NCBI RefSeq assembly: GCF_040253615.1
Contig: NZ_JBEJGY010000004.1
Location: 6,386,001-6,450,000 of the forward strand
Length of the DNA stretch: 64,000 bases
Direction: 5' to 3'
Origin: Streptomyces sp. Edi4
Lineage (GTDB): Bacteria; Actinomycetota; Actinomycetes; Streptomycetales; Streptomycetaceae
Shown: piece by piece, positions 45,728 to 54,595 of the stretch
Numbering within the stretch: position 1 is the first letter of the stretch
Layout: every line of letters begins with the position of its first letter
The notes under the pieces: model-generated
Database searches by the model: none
The model's input: only the letters and a program-made list of their open reading frames with translations
Told to the model about the DNA's origin: nothing
Program-made: the position numbers and the translations under genes

Positions 45728-47653
45728 GTGCCGCTGCTTACCCGCATCAGGGGACCGCGCGATCTTGACCGGCTCAACCCGGAGCAGCTCGACCAGCTGG
45801 CGGCAGAGATCCGGACCTTCCTGGTGGACGCGGTCTCCAAGACCGGCGGACACCTCGGTCCGAACCTCGGTGTGGTGGAACTGACCATCGCACTGCACCG
45901 CGTCTTCGAGTCCCCCAAGGACCGGGTCCTGTGGGACACCGGACACCAGAGTTACGTCCACAAGCTCCTGACGGGGCGCCAGGACTTCTCGCGGCTGAAG
46001 ATGAAGGGCGGCCTCTCGGGCTACCCGGCGCGCGCCGAGTCGGAGCACGACGTCATCGAGAACAGCCACGCCTCCACGGTCCTCGGCTGGGCCGACGGCC
46101 TCGCCAAGGCGAACGAGGTCCTGAAGAAGGACGACCACGTCGTGGCCGTCATCGGCGACGGCGCGCTGACCGGCGGCATGGCCTGGGAAGCGCTGAACAA
46201 CATCGCCGCCGCCAAGGACCGCCCCCTGGTGATCGTGGTCAACGACAACGAGCGTTCGTACGCGCCGACCATCGGCGGCCTCGCCAACCACCTCGCCACC
46301 CTGCGCACCACCGACGGCTACGAGCGCTTCCTGGCCAAGGGCAAGGACCTCCTGGAGCGCACTCCGGTCGTCGGCAGGCCGCTGTACGAGACGCTGCACG
46401 GCGCCAAGAAGGGCCTGAAGGACTTCATCGCCCCGCAGGGCATGTTCGAGGACCTGGGCCTGAAGTACGTCGGCCCGATCGACGGCCACGACATCGAGGC
46501 CCTGGAGTCGGCGCTCCAGCGCGCCAAGCGCTTCGGCGGCCCGGTCATCGTGCACTGCCTCACCGAGAAGGGCCGCGGCTACCAGCCGGCCCTCGCCGAC
46601 GAGGCCGACCGCTTCCACGCCGTCGGCAAGATCCACCCGGACACCGGCCTTCCCGTGTCGACCTCCGGTCTCGACTGGACCTCGGTGTTCGGTGAGGAGA
46701 TGGTCAAGCTCGGCAAGGAGCGCGCGGACATCGTCGCGATCACCGCGGCCATGCTCCAGCCGGTGGGCCTCGACAAGTTCGCCAAGGCGTTCCCCGAGCG
46801 GGTCTACGACGTCGGCATCGCCGAGCAGCACGCGGCGGTCTCCGCGGCCGGCCTGGCCACCGGCGGTCTGCACCCCGTCTTCGCGGTGTACGCCACCTTC
46901 CTCAACCGCGCCTTCGACCAGGTCCTCATGGATGTCGCCCTGCACCAGTGCGGTGTGACGTTCGTGCTGGACCGGGCCGGTGTCACCGGCACCGACGGCG
47001 CCTCGCACAACGGCATGTGGGACATGTCGCTCCTCCAGGTCGTGCCGGGCCTCAGGATCGCCGCGCCGCGCGACGCCGAGCAGGTCCGCGCCCAGCTGCG
47101 CGAGGCCGTCCAGGTGGAGGACGCGCCGACCGTGGTGCGCTTCTCCAAGGGCGCGGTCGGGCCCGCCGTCCAGGCCGTCGGCCGCGTCGGCGGCATGGAC
47201 GTGCTGCGCGAGCCCTCGTCGGCCGCGGTCCGCCCCGACGTGCTCCTGGTCTCCGTCGGTGCGCTCGCGCCGATGTGCCTAGAGGTCGCCGATCTGCTCG
47301 ACGCCCAGGGCATCTCGACCACCGTGGTCGACCCGCGCTGGGTCAAGCCGGTCGACGAGGCCATGGCGCCGCTCGCCGAGAAGCACCGCGTCGTGGTCAC
47401 CGTCGAGGACAACAGCCGCGCGGGCGGCGTCGGTTCGGCCATCAGCCAGGCGCTGCGGGACGCGGGCGTGGACGTGCCGCTGCGCGACTTCGGCATTCCG
47501 CCGCGCTTCCTCGACCACGCCTCGCGCGGCGAGGTGCTGGCGGAGATCGGTCTGACCGCCCCCGACATCGCCCGTCAGGTCACCGGCCTGGTCTCCAAGC
47601 TGGACGGACGCTTCGAGGAGAACAGCACGGCGGTGGAGCCCGCCCGCGACTGA
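45728..47653 (+). CDS. dxs: 1-deoxy-D-xylulose-5-phosphate synthase
   Basis: 641 residues, standard length. Thiamine-diphosphate motif GDGALTGGMAWEALNN (about 142-157), N-terminal GHLGPNLGVVELT, and transketolase-like second domain with DVGIAEQHAAVSAAGLA and DRAGVTGTDGASHNGMWD. It condenses pyruvate and glyceraldehyde-3-phosphate at the head of the MEP isoprenoid pathway. GTG 45728 follows GAGGAGG. Supplies precursors for menaquinone, undecaprenyl phosphate and, potentially, the prenyl donor of the left-end UbiA enzyme. It stands alone between xylFGH and a permease. Confidence 0.97.
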   Translation: MPLLTRIRGPRDLDRLNPEQLDQLAAEIRTFLVDAVSKTGGHLGPNLGVVELTIALHRVFESPKDRVLWDTGHQSYVHKLLTGRQDFSRLKMKGGLSGYPARAESEHDVIENSHASTVLGWADGLAKANEVLKKDDHVVAVIGDGALTGGMAWEALNNIAAAKDRPLVIVVNDNERSYAPTIGGLANHLATLRTTDGYERFLAKGKDLLERTPVVGRPLYETLHGAKKGLKDFIAPQGMFEDLGLKYVGPIDGHDIEALESALQRAKRFGGPVIVHCLTEKGRGYQPALADEADRFHAVGKIHPDTGLPVSTSGLDWTSVFGEEMVKLGKERADIVAITAAMLQPVGLDKFAKAFPERVYDVGIAEQHAAVSAAGLATGGLHPVFAVYATFLNRAFDQVLMDVALHQCGVTFVLDRAGVTGTDGASHNGMWDMSLLQVVPGLRIAAPRDAEQVRAQLREAVQVEDAPTVVRFSKGAVGPAVQAVGRVGGMDVLREPSSAAVRPDVLLVSVGALAPMCLEVADLLDAQGISTTVVDPRWVKPVDEAMAPLAEKHRVVVTVEDNSRAGGVGSAISQALRDAGVDVPLRDFGIPPRFLDHASRGEVLAEIGLTAPDIARQVTGLVSKLDGRFEENSTAVEPARD

Positions 47654-47673
47654 TCATGTGACACGCGGCCAAT

Positions 47674-47713
47674 GGGCCGGACCGGTCTCCCTTATGGGTG
47701 ATGGGTCCGGCCC
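47674..47713 (+). terminator. Terminator of dxs
   Basis: 10-bp perfect stem GGGCCGGACC/GGTCCGGCCC with a 20-base loop, 20 bases after the dxs stop. Confidence 0.7.
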
Positions 47714-47800
47714 GTTCGCGTGAAAAACGCGCTCAGCCCGGTACTCGTACCTCCCTCCTCCCGATCATGGCGAGGACGATGAGCTAGCGGAGGTGCACGG

Positions 47801-49294
47801 GTGGCCAGTACCGGTCTGTTCCGGACCAAATCGATCGAGCAGTCAATCCAGGACACAGAGGAGCCAGAACACGCGCTCAAAAAGTCCCTGTCCGCTCTCG
47901 ACCTCACCGTTTTCGGGGTCGGCGTCATCATCGGCACCGGCATCTTCGTCCTCACGGGCAAGGTCGCCAAGGAGAACGCGGGGCCGGGCGTCTCGCTCGC
48001 GTTCGTGGCCGCCGGCATCGTCTGCGCGCTCGCCGCGCTGTGCTACGCCGAGTTCGCTTCGACCGTGCCGGTCGCGGGCTCGGCGTACACCTTCTCCTAC
48101 GCCTCGCTCGGCGAGCTGCCCGCCTGGATCATCGGCTGGGACCTGGTGCTCGAATTCGCCCTCGGCACCGCCGTGGTGGCCGTCGGCTGGTCGGGCTATG
48201 TGCGCTCGCTGCTCGACAACGCGGGCTGGCACCTGCCCGCGGCGCTCGGCGGCCGTGACGGCGCGCACGGCTTCGGCTTCGACATCCTGGCGGCCGCCCT
48301 GGTCCTGGTGCTCACCGGCATCCTCGTCCTCGGCATGAAGCTCTCCGCCCGGGTCACCACCGTCGTCGTCGCCATCAAGGTGACCGTCGTCCTGATCGTG
48401 ATCATCGCGGGCGCGTTCTTCATCACCTCCTCCAACTACTCGCCGTTCATCCCCCCGGCCCAGCCGCAGACGGCGGGCAGCGACCTCAAGGCCCCCCTCA
48501 TCCAGCTGATGTCCGGCTACGCCCCCACCAACTTCGGCGTCATGGGCATCTTCACCGCCGCCTCGGTCGTCTTCTTCGCCTTCATCGGCTTCGACATCGT
48601 GGCCACCGCCGCCGAGGAGACCAAGAACCCCCAGCGGGACATGCCGCGCGGCATCCTCGGCTCGCTCCTGGTGTGCACCGTCCTGTACGTCCTCGTCTCC
48701 ATCGTGGTGACGGGCATGGAGCACTACACCAAGCTGTCGGTGGACGCCCCGCTCGCCGACGCCTTCAAATCCACCGGGCACCCCTTCTTCGCCGGCGTCA
48801 TCAGCTTCGGCGCCGCCGTGGGCCTGACCACCGTGTGCATGATCCTGCTGCTCGGCCAGACCCGAGTGTTCTTCGCGATGAGCCGGGACGGGCTGCTGCC
48901 CCGGTTCTTCTCCCACGTGCACCCGCGCTTTCGCACCCCGCACCGCCCGACCATCCTGCTCGGCGTCATCATCGCGATCGTCGCCGGGTTCACGAGCCTG
49001 AGCGAACTGGCCGACCTGGTCAACATCGGCACCCTGTTCGCGTTCGTCGTCGTCTCGGTGGGCGTCGTCATCCTGCGCCACACCCGCCCCGACCTGCCCC
49101 GCGCCTTCCGCACCCCGCTGGTGCCCTGGGTGCCCGCGCTCGCGGTGGCCGCGTCGCTGTGGCTGATGATCAACCTGCCCGCCGAGACCTGGATCCGGTT
49201 CGGCGTGTGGATGGTGATCGGCGTGGTCTTCTACTTCGGTTACGGCCGCAGGCACAGCCGCCTCGAAACCCGCGCCGGACGCGACTCCCGGTAA
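47801..49294 (+). CDS. APC-superfamily amino-acid permease (CAT type)
   Basis: 497 residues with 12 or more membrane helices. Signature GVGVIIGTGIFVLTG in helix 1, FAFIGFDIVATAAEETKNPQRD in the middle and GQTRVFFAMSRDGLLP later place it in the cationic amino-acid transporter group of the APC superfamily. Probable proton-coupled amino-acid uptake; the exact substrate cannot be read. GTG 47801 follows GGAGG. Own terminator downstream. Confidence 0.92.
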   Translation: MASTGLFRTKSIEQSIQDTEEPEHALKKSLSALDLTVFGVGVIIGTGIFVLTGKVAKENAGPGVSLAFVAAGIVCALAALCYAEFASTVPVAGSAYTFSYASLGELPAWIIGWDLVLEFALGTAVVAVGWSGYVRSLLDNAGWHLPAALGGRDGAHGFGFDILAAALVLVLTGILVLGMKLSARVTTVVVAIKVTVVLIVIIAGAFFITSSNYSPFIPPAQPQTAGSDLKAPLIQLMSGYAPTNFGVMGIFTAASVVFFAFIGFDIVATAAEETKNPQRDMPRGILGSLLVCTVLYVLVSIVVTGMEHYTKLSVDAPLADAFKSTGHPFFAGVISFGAAVGLTTVCMILLLGQTRVFFAMSRDGLLPRFFSHVHPRFRTPHRPTILLGVIIAIVAGFTSLSELADLVNIGTLFAFVVVSVGVVILRHTRPDLPRAFRTPLVPWVPALAVAASLWLMINLPAETWIRFGVWMVIGVVFYFGYGRRHSRLETRAGRDSR

Positions 49295-49312
49295 TCGTCC
49301 CTGATTCCCGCA

Positions 49313-49349
49313 GGCCCCGTATGTCCGTCCTCACCGGACATACGGGGCC
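49313..49349 (+). terminator. Terminator of the amino-acid permease
   Basis: Perfect 15-bp stem, 49313-49327 with 49335-49349. It covers an upstream ATG at 49321 of the next frame, which argues against that start. Confidence 0.85.
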
Positions 49350-49365
49350 GCATAGGGTGGCTCGC

Positions 49366-50862
49366 ATGCTCGCCGAGCCGCCGCCCTCGCTACGATCCGT
49401 CACCACGAGCGCGCCGTCGAGCCAGCGCCGCCGCCGGCCCCCGCGGGCCGCCCGCGCGCGGGGCCGCTACTGGCGGCGGCTGCTCCCCCTCCTCGCCGCC
49501 CTCGCGCTCCTCACCCGCCTGCCCTCCTTCCGGCACCCGCTGTGGAACCCCGATGAGGGCTATCTCGCCGTCCAGGCACGGCTCCTGGCGAGCGGCGGCA
49601 CGCTGTACGCCACCGTCGTCGACCGCAAACCGCCCCTGCTGCCCTGGCTGTACGAAGCGGCCTTCGCCCTGTGCGGCGACACCTCGCTCACCCCGCTGCG
49701 CCTGGCCGCGGCCACCGCCCAGTTGCTCACCGCGCTCGCGCTCGCCTCCACCGCGCGCCGCCGCTGGGGCGACAGCGCGGGCCGCACCGCGGGCGTCCTC
49801 TATCTGCTGGCCTCCGTGGGGCTCAACCCCGAGGACGCCCAGGCCGCCACCTTCGAAGTGTTCATGCTGCCCTTCACCGCGGCGGCCGTGCGCTGTGCGG
49901 ACCGGGGCGGCTGGCTGCGAGCCGGGCTCGCGGTCGCCGGTGCCGGTCTGACCAAACAGACCGGCGGCGCCGTCCTCGTCCCCGTCCTGTGGCTCCTGTG
50001 GCAGCATCCCGGGCCACGCCGAACTCCCCTGCTGTGTACGGTGGTTGGGGTGGCGGCGCCGATCGCGGCGGCGGCCTGGCTCACGGGGCCCGCCCACTTC
50101 CTGTTCTGGACGGTGACCGGCTCATCGGCGTATGCCTCCTTCGCCGGATCCGAACTCCACGTCCTGGCCCGGGGTTTGGCCAACACCGCTCTCCTCGGCG
50201 CCGGCTGCGCCGGACTGCTGCCGCCCATCGCGCGGGTGCTGCGGATCGCCCGGACCGGCGCGGCCGACCTGTGGCTCTGGCTGGCCGCGTCCGCCGGCGC
50301 GGTCCTGCTCGGATTCCACTTCTTCGGCCACTACTACCTCCAGCTCATCCCGCCCCTGGTGCTGCTCGCCACCGGCGCCCTACAGATCCTGCCGGCGTAC
50401 CGGCTCACCGGCGCGCTGCTCACCTCGGCCTGTGCCTGCGCCCTCTTCGTGCTGTGGGGCCTGCTCGCCCCGCGCCCCGAACTCGCCCACGCCGTGCGGA
50501 TCGCCGCCGAGGTCGAGGCCCGCACCGGCGCGGGGGACCGGGTCCTCATCTGGGGCATACACCCCGAGACGTACTGGCTGGCCCACCGCACGCCCGCGAG
50601 CCGGTTCCTGACCGCGGGGCTGCTCACCAACTACAGCGGCGGCCGCGACGGGCCCCGGGTGGGGGAGAAGTACGGCGTCGACGGGGCCTGGCGGGACTTC
50701 CGCGCCGAGCTCGCCGACCAACCGCCCGCGCTGGTCGTGGACGACTCACGAGGCAAGCCCTTCGCCCCCGGCCGCCTGCCCACCCTGCGCCGCTTCCTCG
50801 CCCGCGGATACGACAGGAGCGACGTGGTGGACGGGGCGGTCTTCTACGTACGGGCTCAGTGA
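49366..50862 (+). CDS. Membrane glycosyltransferase of the PMT/GT39-like (GT-C) type
   Basis: 498 residues from ATG 49366. An Arg-rich cytosolic start is followed by about ten membrane helices. The first extracytoplasmic loop has NPDEGYLAVQARLL (Asp-Glu pair at about 62-63), typical of GT-C enzymes that use polyprenyl-phosphate sugars (compare ArnT/PMT). VDRKPPLLPWLYE is the second family segment. The donor and acceptor cannot be told. The start choice rests on the terminator covering 49321. The final codons overlap a short tandem repeat. Confidence 0.85.
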   Translation: MLAEPPPSLRSVTTSAPSSQRRRRPPRAARARGRYWRRLLPLLAALALLTRLPSFRHPLWNPDEGYLAVQARLLASGGTLYATVVDRKPPLLPWLYEAAFALCGDTSLTPLRLAAATAQLLTALALASTARRRWGDSAGRTAGVLYLLASVGLNPEDAQAATFEVFMLPFTAAAVRCADRGGWLRAGLAVAGAGLTKQTGGAVLVPVLWLLWQHPGPRRTPLLCTVVGVAAPIAAAAWLTGPAHFLFWTVTGSSAYASFAGSELHVLARGLANTALLGAGCAGLLPPIARVLRIARTGAADLWLWLAASAGAVLLGFHFFGHYYLQLIPPLVLLATGALQILPAYRLTGALLTSACACALFVLWGLLAPRPELAHAVRIAAEVEARTGAGDRVLIWGIHPETYWLAHRTPASRFLTAGLLTNYSGGRDGPRVGEKYGVDGAWRDFRAELADQPPALVVDDSRGKPFAPGRLPTLRRFLARGYDRSDVVDGAVFYVRAQ

Positions 50863-50960
50863 CGCGTACGGGCTCCGTGACCCGTACGCGCCCTCTTGAC
50901 CCGTACGGGCCCTCTTGACCCGTACGGGCCCTGTGACCCGTACGCGCCTGTCGGGTCCCG
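50849..50960. repeat. 18-19 bp tandem repeat at the 3' end of the glycosyltransferase gene
   Basis: Six units of TACGSGCYCNNTGACSCG type begin at 50849, 50867, 50885, 50904, 50923 and 50941. The first encodes the last residues and the TGA stop of the glycosyltransferase, so the repeat has grown from the coding end into the intergenic DNA. The rest of 50961-51155 has no gene. Confidence 0.8.
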
Positions 50961-51155
50961 GGGTGCTCACCCGACCGGGCGAACCGCCGGAACGGTCGCC
51001 GACGGGCTTTCCCAGGTGACGAAAAGCCGCACGTCGGGACGGAAATACCAGGGGAAATCGGGGGGCGGCGACCAGTGTTAGGGTCGCAGAAAGTCGCTTT
51101 GTTGCTGGACCCGGACGCCTCGCGCGGAACCGGTGGGGAAAGGTGGTCGCGGACC

Positions 51156-52310
51156 ATGGCACTGAGGTCTCGAGGGACATCGCAGCAGGGGCCGGTCAGG
51201 TCCGGCGGCATCCGGACCGCTCCCTCGCCCGCCGCCCCGGTCGTCGCGGCCGAGGACGGCAGCCCCACCGTCACCGCCTGGCTGCGGCTCGGCAAGGACG
51301 GCCGGCTCTCCGCGTACGCGCCCGCCGAGGGCGGCGTGGCCCGCTGGACGGAGAACGCGCCGGGCGGCGCCTGGACGGGCCCCGAGCTGGTCGCCCCTGG
51401 CACCGGCCTACAGTCGCACCTCTCGGTCGCCCAGGGCAGCGATGGCTATGTGCACCTGGCGGCCCTGCGCCACACCCCCATGCAGGACGGCGGCACCTGG
51501 ACGGAGCTGGTGCACGCCATCCAGTACCAGTCCGGACGCCCGGTCAAGAGCTGGGCCGTGATCGGTTCGCCCTACTCGCGCAAGGCCTGGGAGGACGGCC
51601 TGCGGATGGGGCACCCCTCGGTCGGCGTGGACTCGTCGGACAACGTGCAGATCGTGGTGCGCAACGCCTTCGGCGGCGTGTCCGCGCGCGGCCAGGACCC
51701 GTCCGGCAAGTGGCGGGGCTGGGACGACCTCAACGGCAACGGCGCCGACCGCTCCATATCGATCGTGGCGGCACAGGGCGGCCGGATGGTCATCCACGCC
51801 CCGTGCGACAGCGGCATCCACGTCTACGAACGCCCCAAGGGCGACGCCGAGTTTGCCTGGCGCGACGAGCCGATCGAGGGCACGCCCGCGACGGGCACGG
51901 TCAACGGCGTCGAGACCGGCGAGGACGGCCGTGTCACGTTCTTCCTGCGGGACGCCGCGTCGGGCGAGCTGCGGGCCTGGCGCGACGAGGAGCCAGCCGT
52001 CTCCATCGGCGGCAAGGGCTCGGGCCCGGTGGCGCTGCTGCGCCACGAGATCGACGGCGTCGACTGCATGGTGCTGGCCCAGCGCGACGCCGAAGGACGC
52101 CCGGCGATAGCGGTCTACCCCACGGAGCAGGAGGCGGCCGGGGTCACCTGGACGCCGGTCGGCGAGGCGTGCGCGGGTGCCCCGGCGCTCGCGGTGGACG
52201 GCGAGGGCCGTGTGGTGCTCGGCGTGTTCACCCCCGAGGGCCGCCTGCGGATCGCCCGCCAGCGCACCGACACGGCGGGCCTCGCCTTCGCGGCCTGGCA
52301 GCAGATCTGA
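51156..52310 (+). CDS. Propeller-like protein of unknown function
   Basis: 384 residues from ATG 51156. No signal peptide or membrane segment. Repeated patterns of about 50 residues (short strands ending in W..., for example DGRLSAYAPAEGGVARW, SGKWRGWDDLNGNG, SGELRAWRDEE, EGRLRIARQR) suggest a beta-propeller, like PLL/fucose-lectin folds. Conserved in streptomycetes at this place, as far as I remember. Function unknown. The frame continues upstream to 51075 without a better start. A terminator follows. Confidence 0.75.
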   Translation: MALRSRGTSQQGPVRSGGIRTAPSPAAPVVAAEDGSPTVTAWLRLGKDGRLSAYAPAEGGVARWTENAPGGAWTGPELVAPGTGLQSHLSVAQGSDGYVHLAALRHTPMQDGGTWTELVHAIQYQSGRPVKSWAVIGSPYSRKAWEDGLRMGHPSVGVDSSDNVQIVVRNAFGGVSARGQDPSGKWRGWDDLNGNGADRSISIVAAQGGRMVIHAPCDSGIHVYERPKGDAEFAWRDEPIEGTPATGTVNGVETGEDGRVTFFLRDAASGELRAWRDEEPAVSIGGKGSGPVALLRHEIDGVDCMVLAQRDAEGRPAIAVYPTEQEAAGVTWTPVGEACAGAPALAVDGEGRVVLGVFTPEGRLRIARQRTDTAGLAFAAWQQI

Positions 52311-52335
52311 GCGCGCTCACCGCACCGCGTACGAC

Positions 52336-52370
52336 ATGGGCCCGGCACCTTTTCACGGTGCCGGGCCCAT
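52336..52370 (+). terminator. Terminator of the propeller gene
   Basis: Perfect 14-bp stem (52336-52349 with 52357-52370), loop TTTTCAC. Confidence 0.85.
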
Positions 52371-52409
52371 GACGCACCGTCAGCACAGGTGCTGAGCAAG
52401 GAAGTCGGA

Positions 52410-52455
52410 GTACGACGAAGGCCCCCGCACCGAGATGCGGGGGCCTTCGTCGTAC
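52410..52455 (-). terminator. Terminator of the fadA-fadB operon
   Basis: Perfect 20-bp stem (52410-52429 with 52436-52455) just beyond the fadB stop, back-to-back with the terminator of the convergent gene. Confidence 0.88.
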
Positions 52456-52462
52456 GGGCGGG

Positions 52463-54595
52463 TTACGCGGGGACGCTCGCGACGCCCTGCGCCAGGAACT
52501 TCTTTCCGTTCACGCGCTCCGAGACGCCTTCGCGGTCCAGGTACGGCGTGATGCCGCCCAGGTGGAAGGGCCAGCCGGCGCCCGTGATCAGGCAGAGGTC
52601 GATGTCCTGGGCCTCGGCGACGACGCCCTCGTCCAGCATCAGACCGATCTCCTGCGCCACCGCGTCCAGGACGCGGTCACGGGTCTGCTCCTCGGTCAGG
52701 GCGATGTCGCCCTGCTTGAGGAGGGCGGCGACCTCCGGGTCCAGCTCCGGCTTCCCGGAGTCGTAGACGTAGAAGCCGCGCTTGCCCGCCTTCACGACCG
52801 CCGCCAGGTTCTCCGAGACCGTGAAGCGGTCCGGGAAGGCGCGATTGAGGGTTTCGGAGACGTGCAGGCCGATGGCCGGGCCGACCAGCTCCAGGAGCAC
52901 CAGCGGCGACATCGGCAGGCCGAGCGGCTCGACGGCCTTCTCGGCGACGGCGACCGGGGTGCCCTCGTCGATGACGTTCTGGATCTCGCCCATGAAGCGG
53001 GTCAGGATGCGGTTGACGACGAACGCCGGGGCGTCCTTCACCAGGACCGCGGTCTTCTTCAGCTTGCGCGCCACCCCGAAGGCCGTGGCCAGCGAGACGT
53101 CGTCGGTCTGCTCACCGCGGACGATCTCCAGGAGCGGCAGGATCGCGACCGGGTTGAAGAAGTGGAAGCCGACGACCCGCTCGGGGTGCTTCAGCTTCGA
53201 GGCCATCTCGGTGACCGACAGCGAGGAGGTGTTGGTGGCGAGGATCGCGTGCGCCGGGGCGACCGCCTCGACCTCCGCGAACACCTGCTGCTTGACGCCG
53301 ATCTCCTCGAAGACGGCCTCGATGATGAAGTCGGCGTCGGAGAAGCCCTCGGCCTTGTCCAGGACACCGGAGACCAGGCCCTTGAGACGGTTGGCCTTGT
53401 CCTGGTTGATCCGCGACTTGGCGAGCAGCTTGTCGATCTCGGTGTGGACGTAGCCCACGCCCTTGTCGACGCGCTCCTGGTCGATGTCGGTCAGGACGAC
53501 CGGCACCTCCAGGCGGCGCAGGAAGAGCAGGGCGAGCTGCGAGGCCATGAGGCCCGCGCCGACCACGCCGACCTTGGTGACCGGGCGCGCCAGGTTCTTG
53601 TCCGGGGCGCCGGCCGGGCGCTTGGCGCGCTTCTGGACCAGGTTGAACGCGTAGATGCCGGAGCGCAGTTCGCCGCCCATGATGAGGTCGGCGAGCGCGC
53701 TGTCCTCGGCGTCGAAGCCGGCCTGGAGGTCGCCGTCCTTGGACGCCGCGATGATGTCGAGGGCGCGGTAGGCGGCCGGGGCCGCGCCGTGCACCTTCGA
53801 GTCCGCGATGAAGCGGCCCTTGGCGACGGCCTGGTCCCAGGCCTCGCCGCGGTCGATCTCGGGGCGCTCCACGGTGACGTCGCCCTTGAGGACGTTCGCC
53901 GTCCAGATGAGCGACTGCTCCAGGAAGTCGGCGCCCTCGAACAGCGCGTCCGCGATGCCGAGTTCGAAGACCTGCGCGCCCTTGAGCTGACGGTTCTGGT
54001 TCAGCGAGTTCTCGATGATGACCGAGACGGCCTTCTCGGCGCCGATCAGGTTGGGGAGCAGCGTGCAGCCGCCCCAGCCCGGGACCAGGCCGAGGAAGAC
54101 CTCGGGCAGCGAGAACGCGGGCAGCGCCTTGGAGACGGTGCGGTAGGTGCAGTGCAGACCGACCTCGACACCGCCGCCCATGGCCGCGCCGTTGTAGTAC
54201 GCGAAGGTGGGGACCGCGAGGCCCGCGAGGCGCTTGAAGACCTCGTGGCCGCCCTTGCCGATGGCGAGCGCGTCCTCGTGCTTCTTCAGGAGCTCGACGC
54301 CCTTGAGGTCGGCGCCGACCGCGAAGATGAACGGCTTGCCGGTGACACCGACGCCGACGATGGAGCCCTCGGCGGCCTCCTTCTCGACCTGGTCGATGGC
54401 GGCGTTCAGGTTCGCCAGCGAGCCGGGGCCGAAGGTGGTCGGCTTGGTGTGGTCGAAGCCGTTGTCGAGCGTGATGAGCGCGAAGCGCCCGGCGCCGTAG
54501 GGCAGTTCGAGGTGGCGTACGTGCGCGGACGTCACGACCTCGTCCGGGAACAGCTCGGCCGCGCCCTTGAGAAGCTCAGCGGTGGTGGTGCTCAC
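52463..54595 (-). CDS. fadB: Fatty-acid oxidation multifunctional enzyme (enoyl-CoA hydratase / 3-hydroxyacyl-CoA dehydrogenase)
   Basis: 710 residues from GTG 54595. The N-terminal crotonase domain (about 1-290) has the oxyanion-hole segments AVGADLKGVELL and NGAAMGGGVEVGLHC and the acidic SLPEVFLGLVPGWGG. The 3-hydroxyacyl-CoA dehydrogenase part begins at about 330 with the NAD-binding GVVGAGLMASQLA (the usual GAGxMGxGIA is GAGLMASQLA here) and contains the catalytic His in VVGFHFFNPVAILPL. It performs hydration and oxidation in beta-oxidation. Overlaps the thiolase stop by four bases. Confidence 0.93.
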   Translation of the reverse strand: MSTTTAELLKGAAELFPDEVVTSAHVRHLELPYGAGRFALITLDNGFDHTKPTTFGPGSLANLNAAIDQVEKEAAEGSIVGVGVTGKPFIFAVGADLKGVELLKKHEDALAIGKGGHEVFKRLAGLAVPTFAYYNGAAMGGGVEVGLHCTYRTVSKALPAFSLPEVFLGLVPGWGGCTLLPNLIGAEKAVSVIIENSLNQNRQLKGAQVFELGIADALFEGADFLEQSLIWTANVLKGDVTVERPEIDRGEAWDQAVAKGRFIADSKVHGAAPAAYRALDIIAASKDGDLQAGFDAEDSALADLIMGGELRSGIYAFNLVQKRAKRPAGAPDKNLARPVTKVGVVGAGLMASQLALLFLRRLEVPVVLTDIDQERVDKGVGYVHTEIDKLLAKSRINQDKANRLKGLVSGVLDKAEGFSDADFIIEAVFEEIGVKQQVFAEVEAVAPAHAILATNTSSLSVTEMASKLKHPERVVGFHFFNPVAILPLLEIVRGEQTDDVSLATAFGVARKLKKTAVLVKDAPAFVVNRILTRFMGEIQNVIDEGTPVAVAEKAVEPLGLPMSPLVLLELVGPAIGLHVSETLNRAFPDRFTVSENLAAVVKAGKRGFYVYDSGKPELDPEVAALLKQGDIALTEEQTRDRVLDAVAQEIGLMLDEGVVAEAQDIDLCLITGAGWPFHLGGITPYLDREGVSERVNGKKFLAQGVASVPA

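Noticed and set aside
47843..49255. 470-residue minus-strand frame over the permease
   Set aside because: Low-complexity Asp/Glu/Gly/His composition, the mirror of membrane-helix codons.
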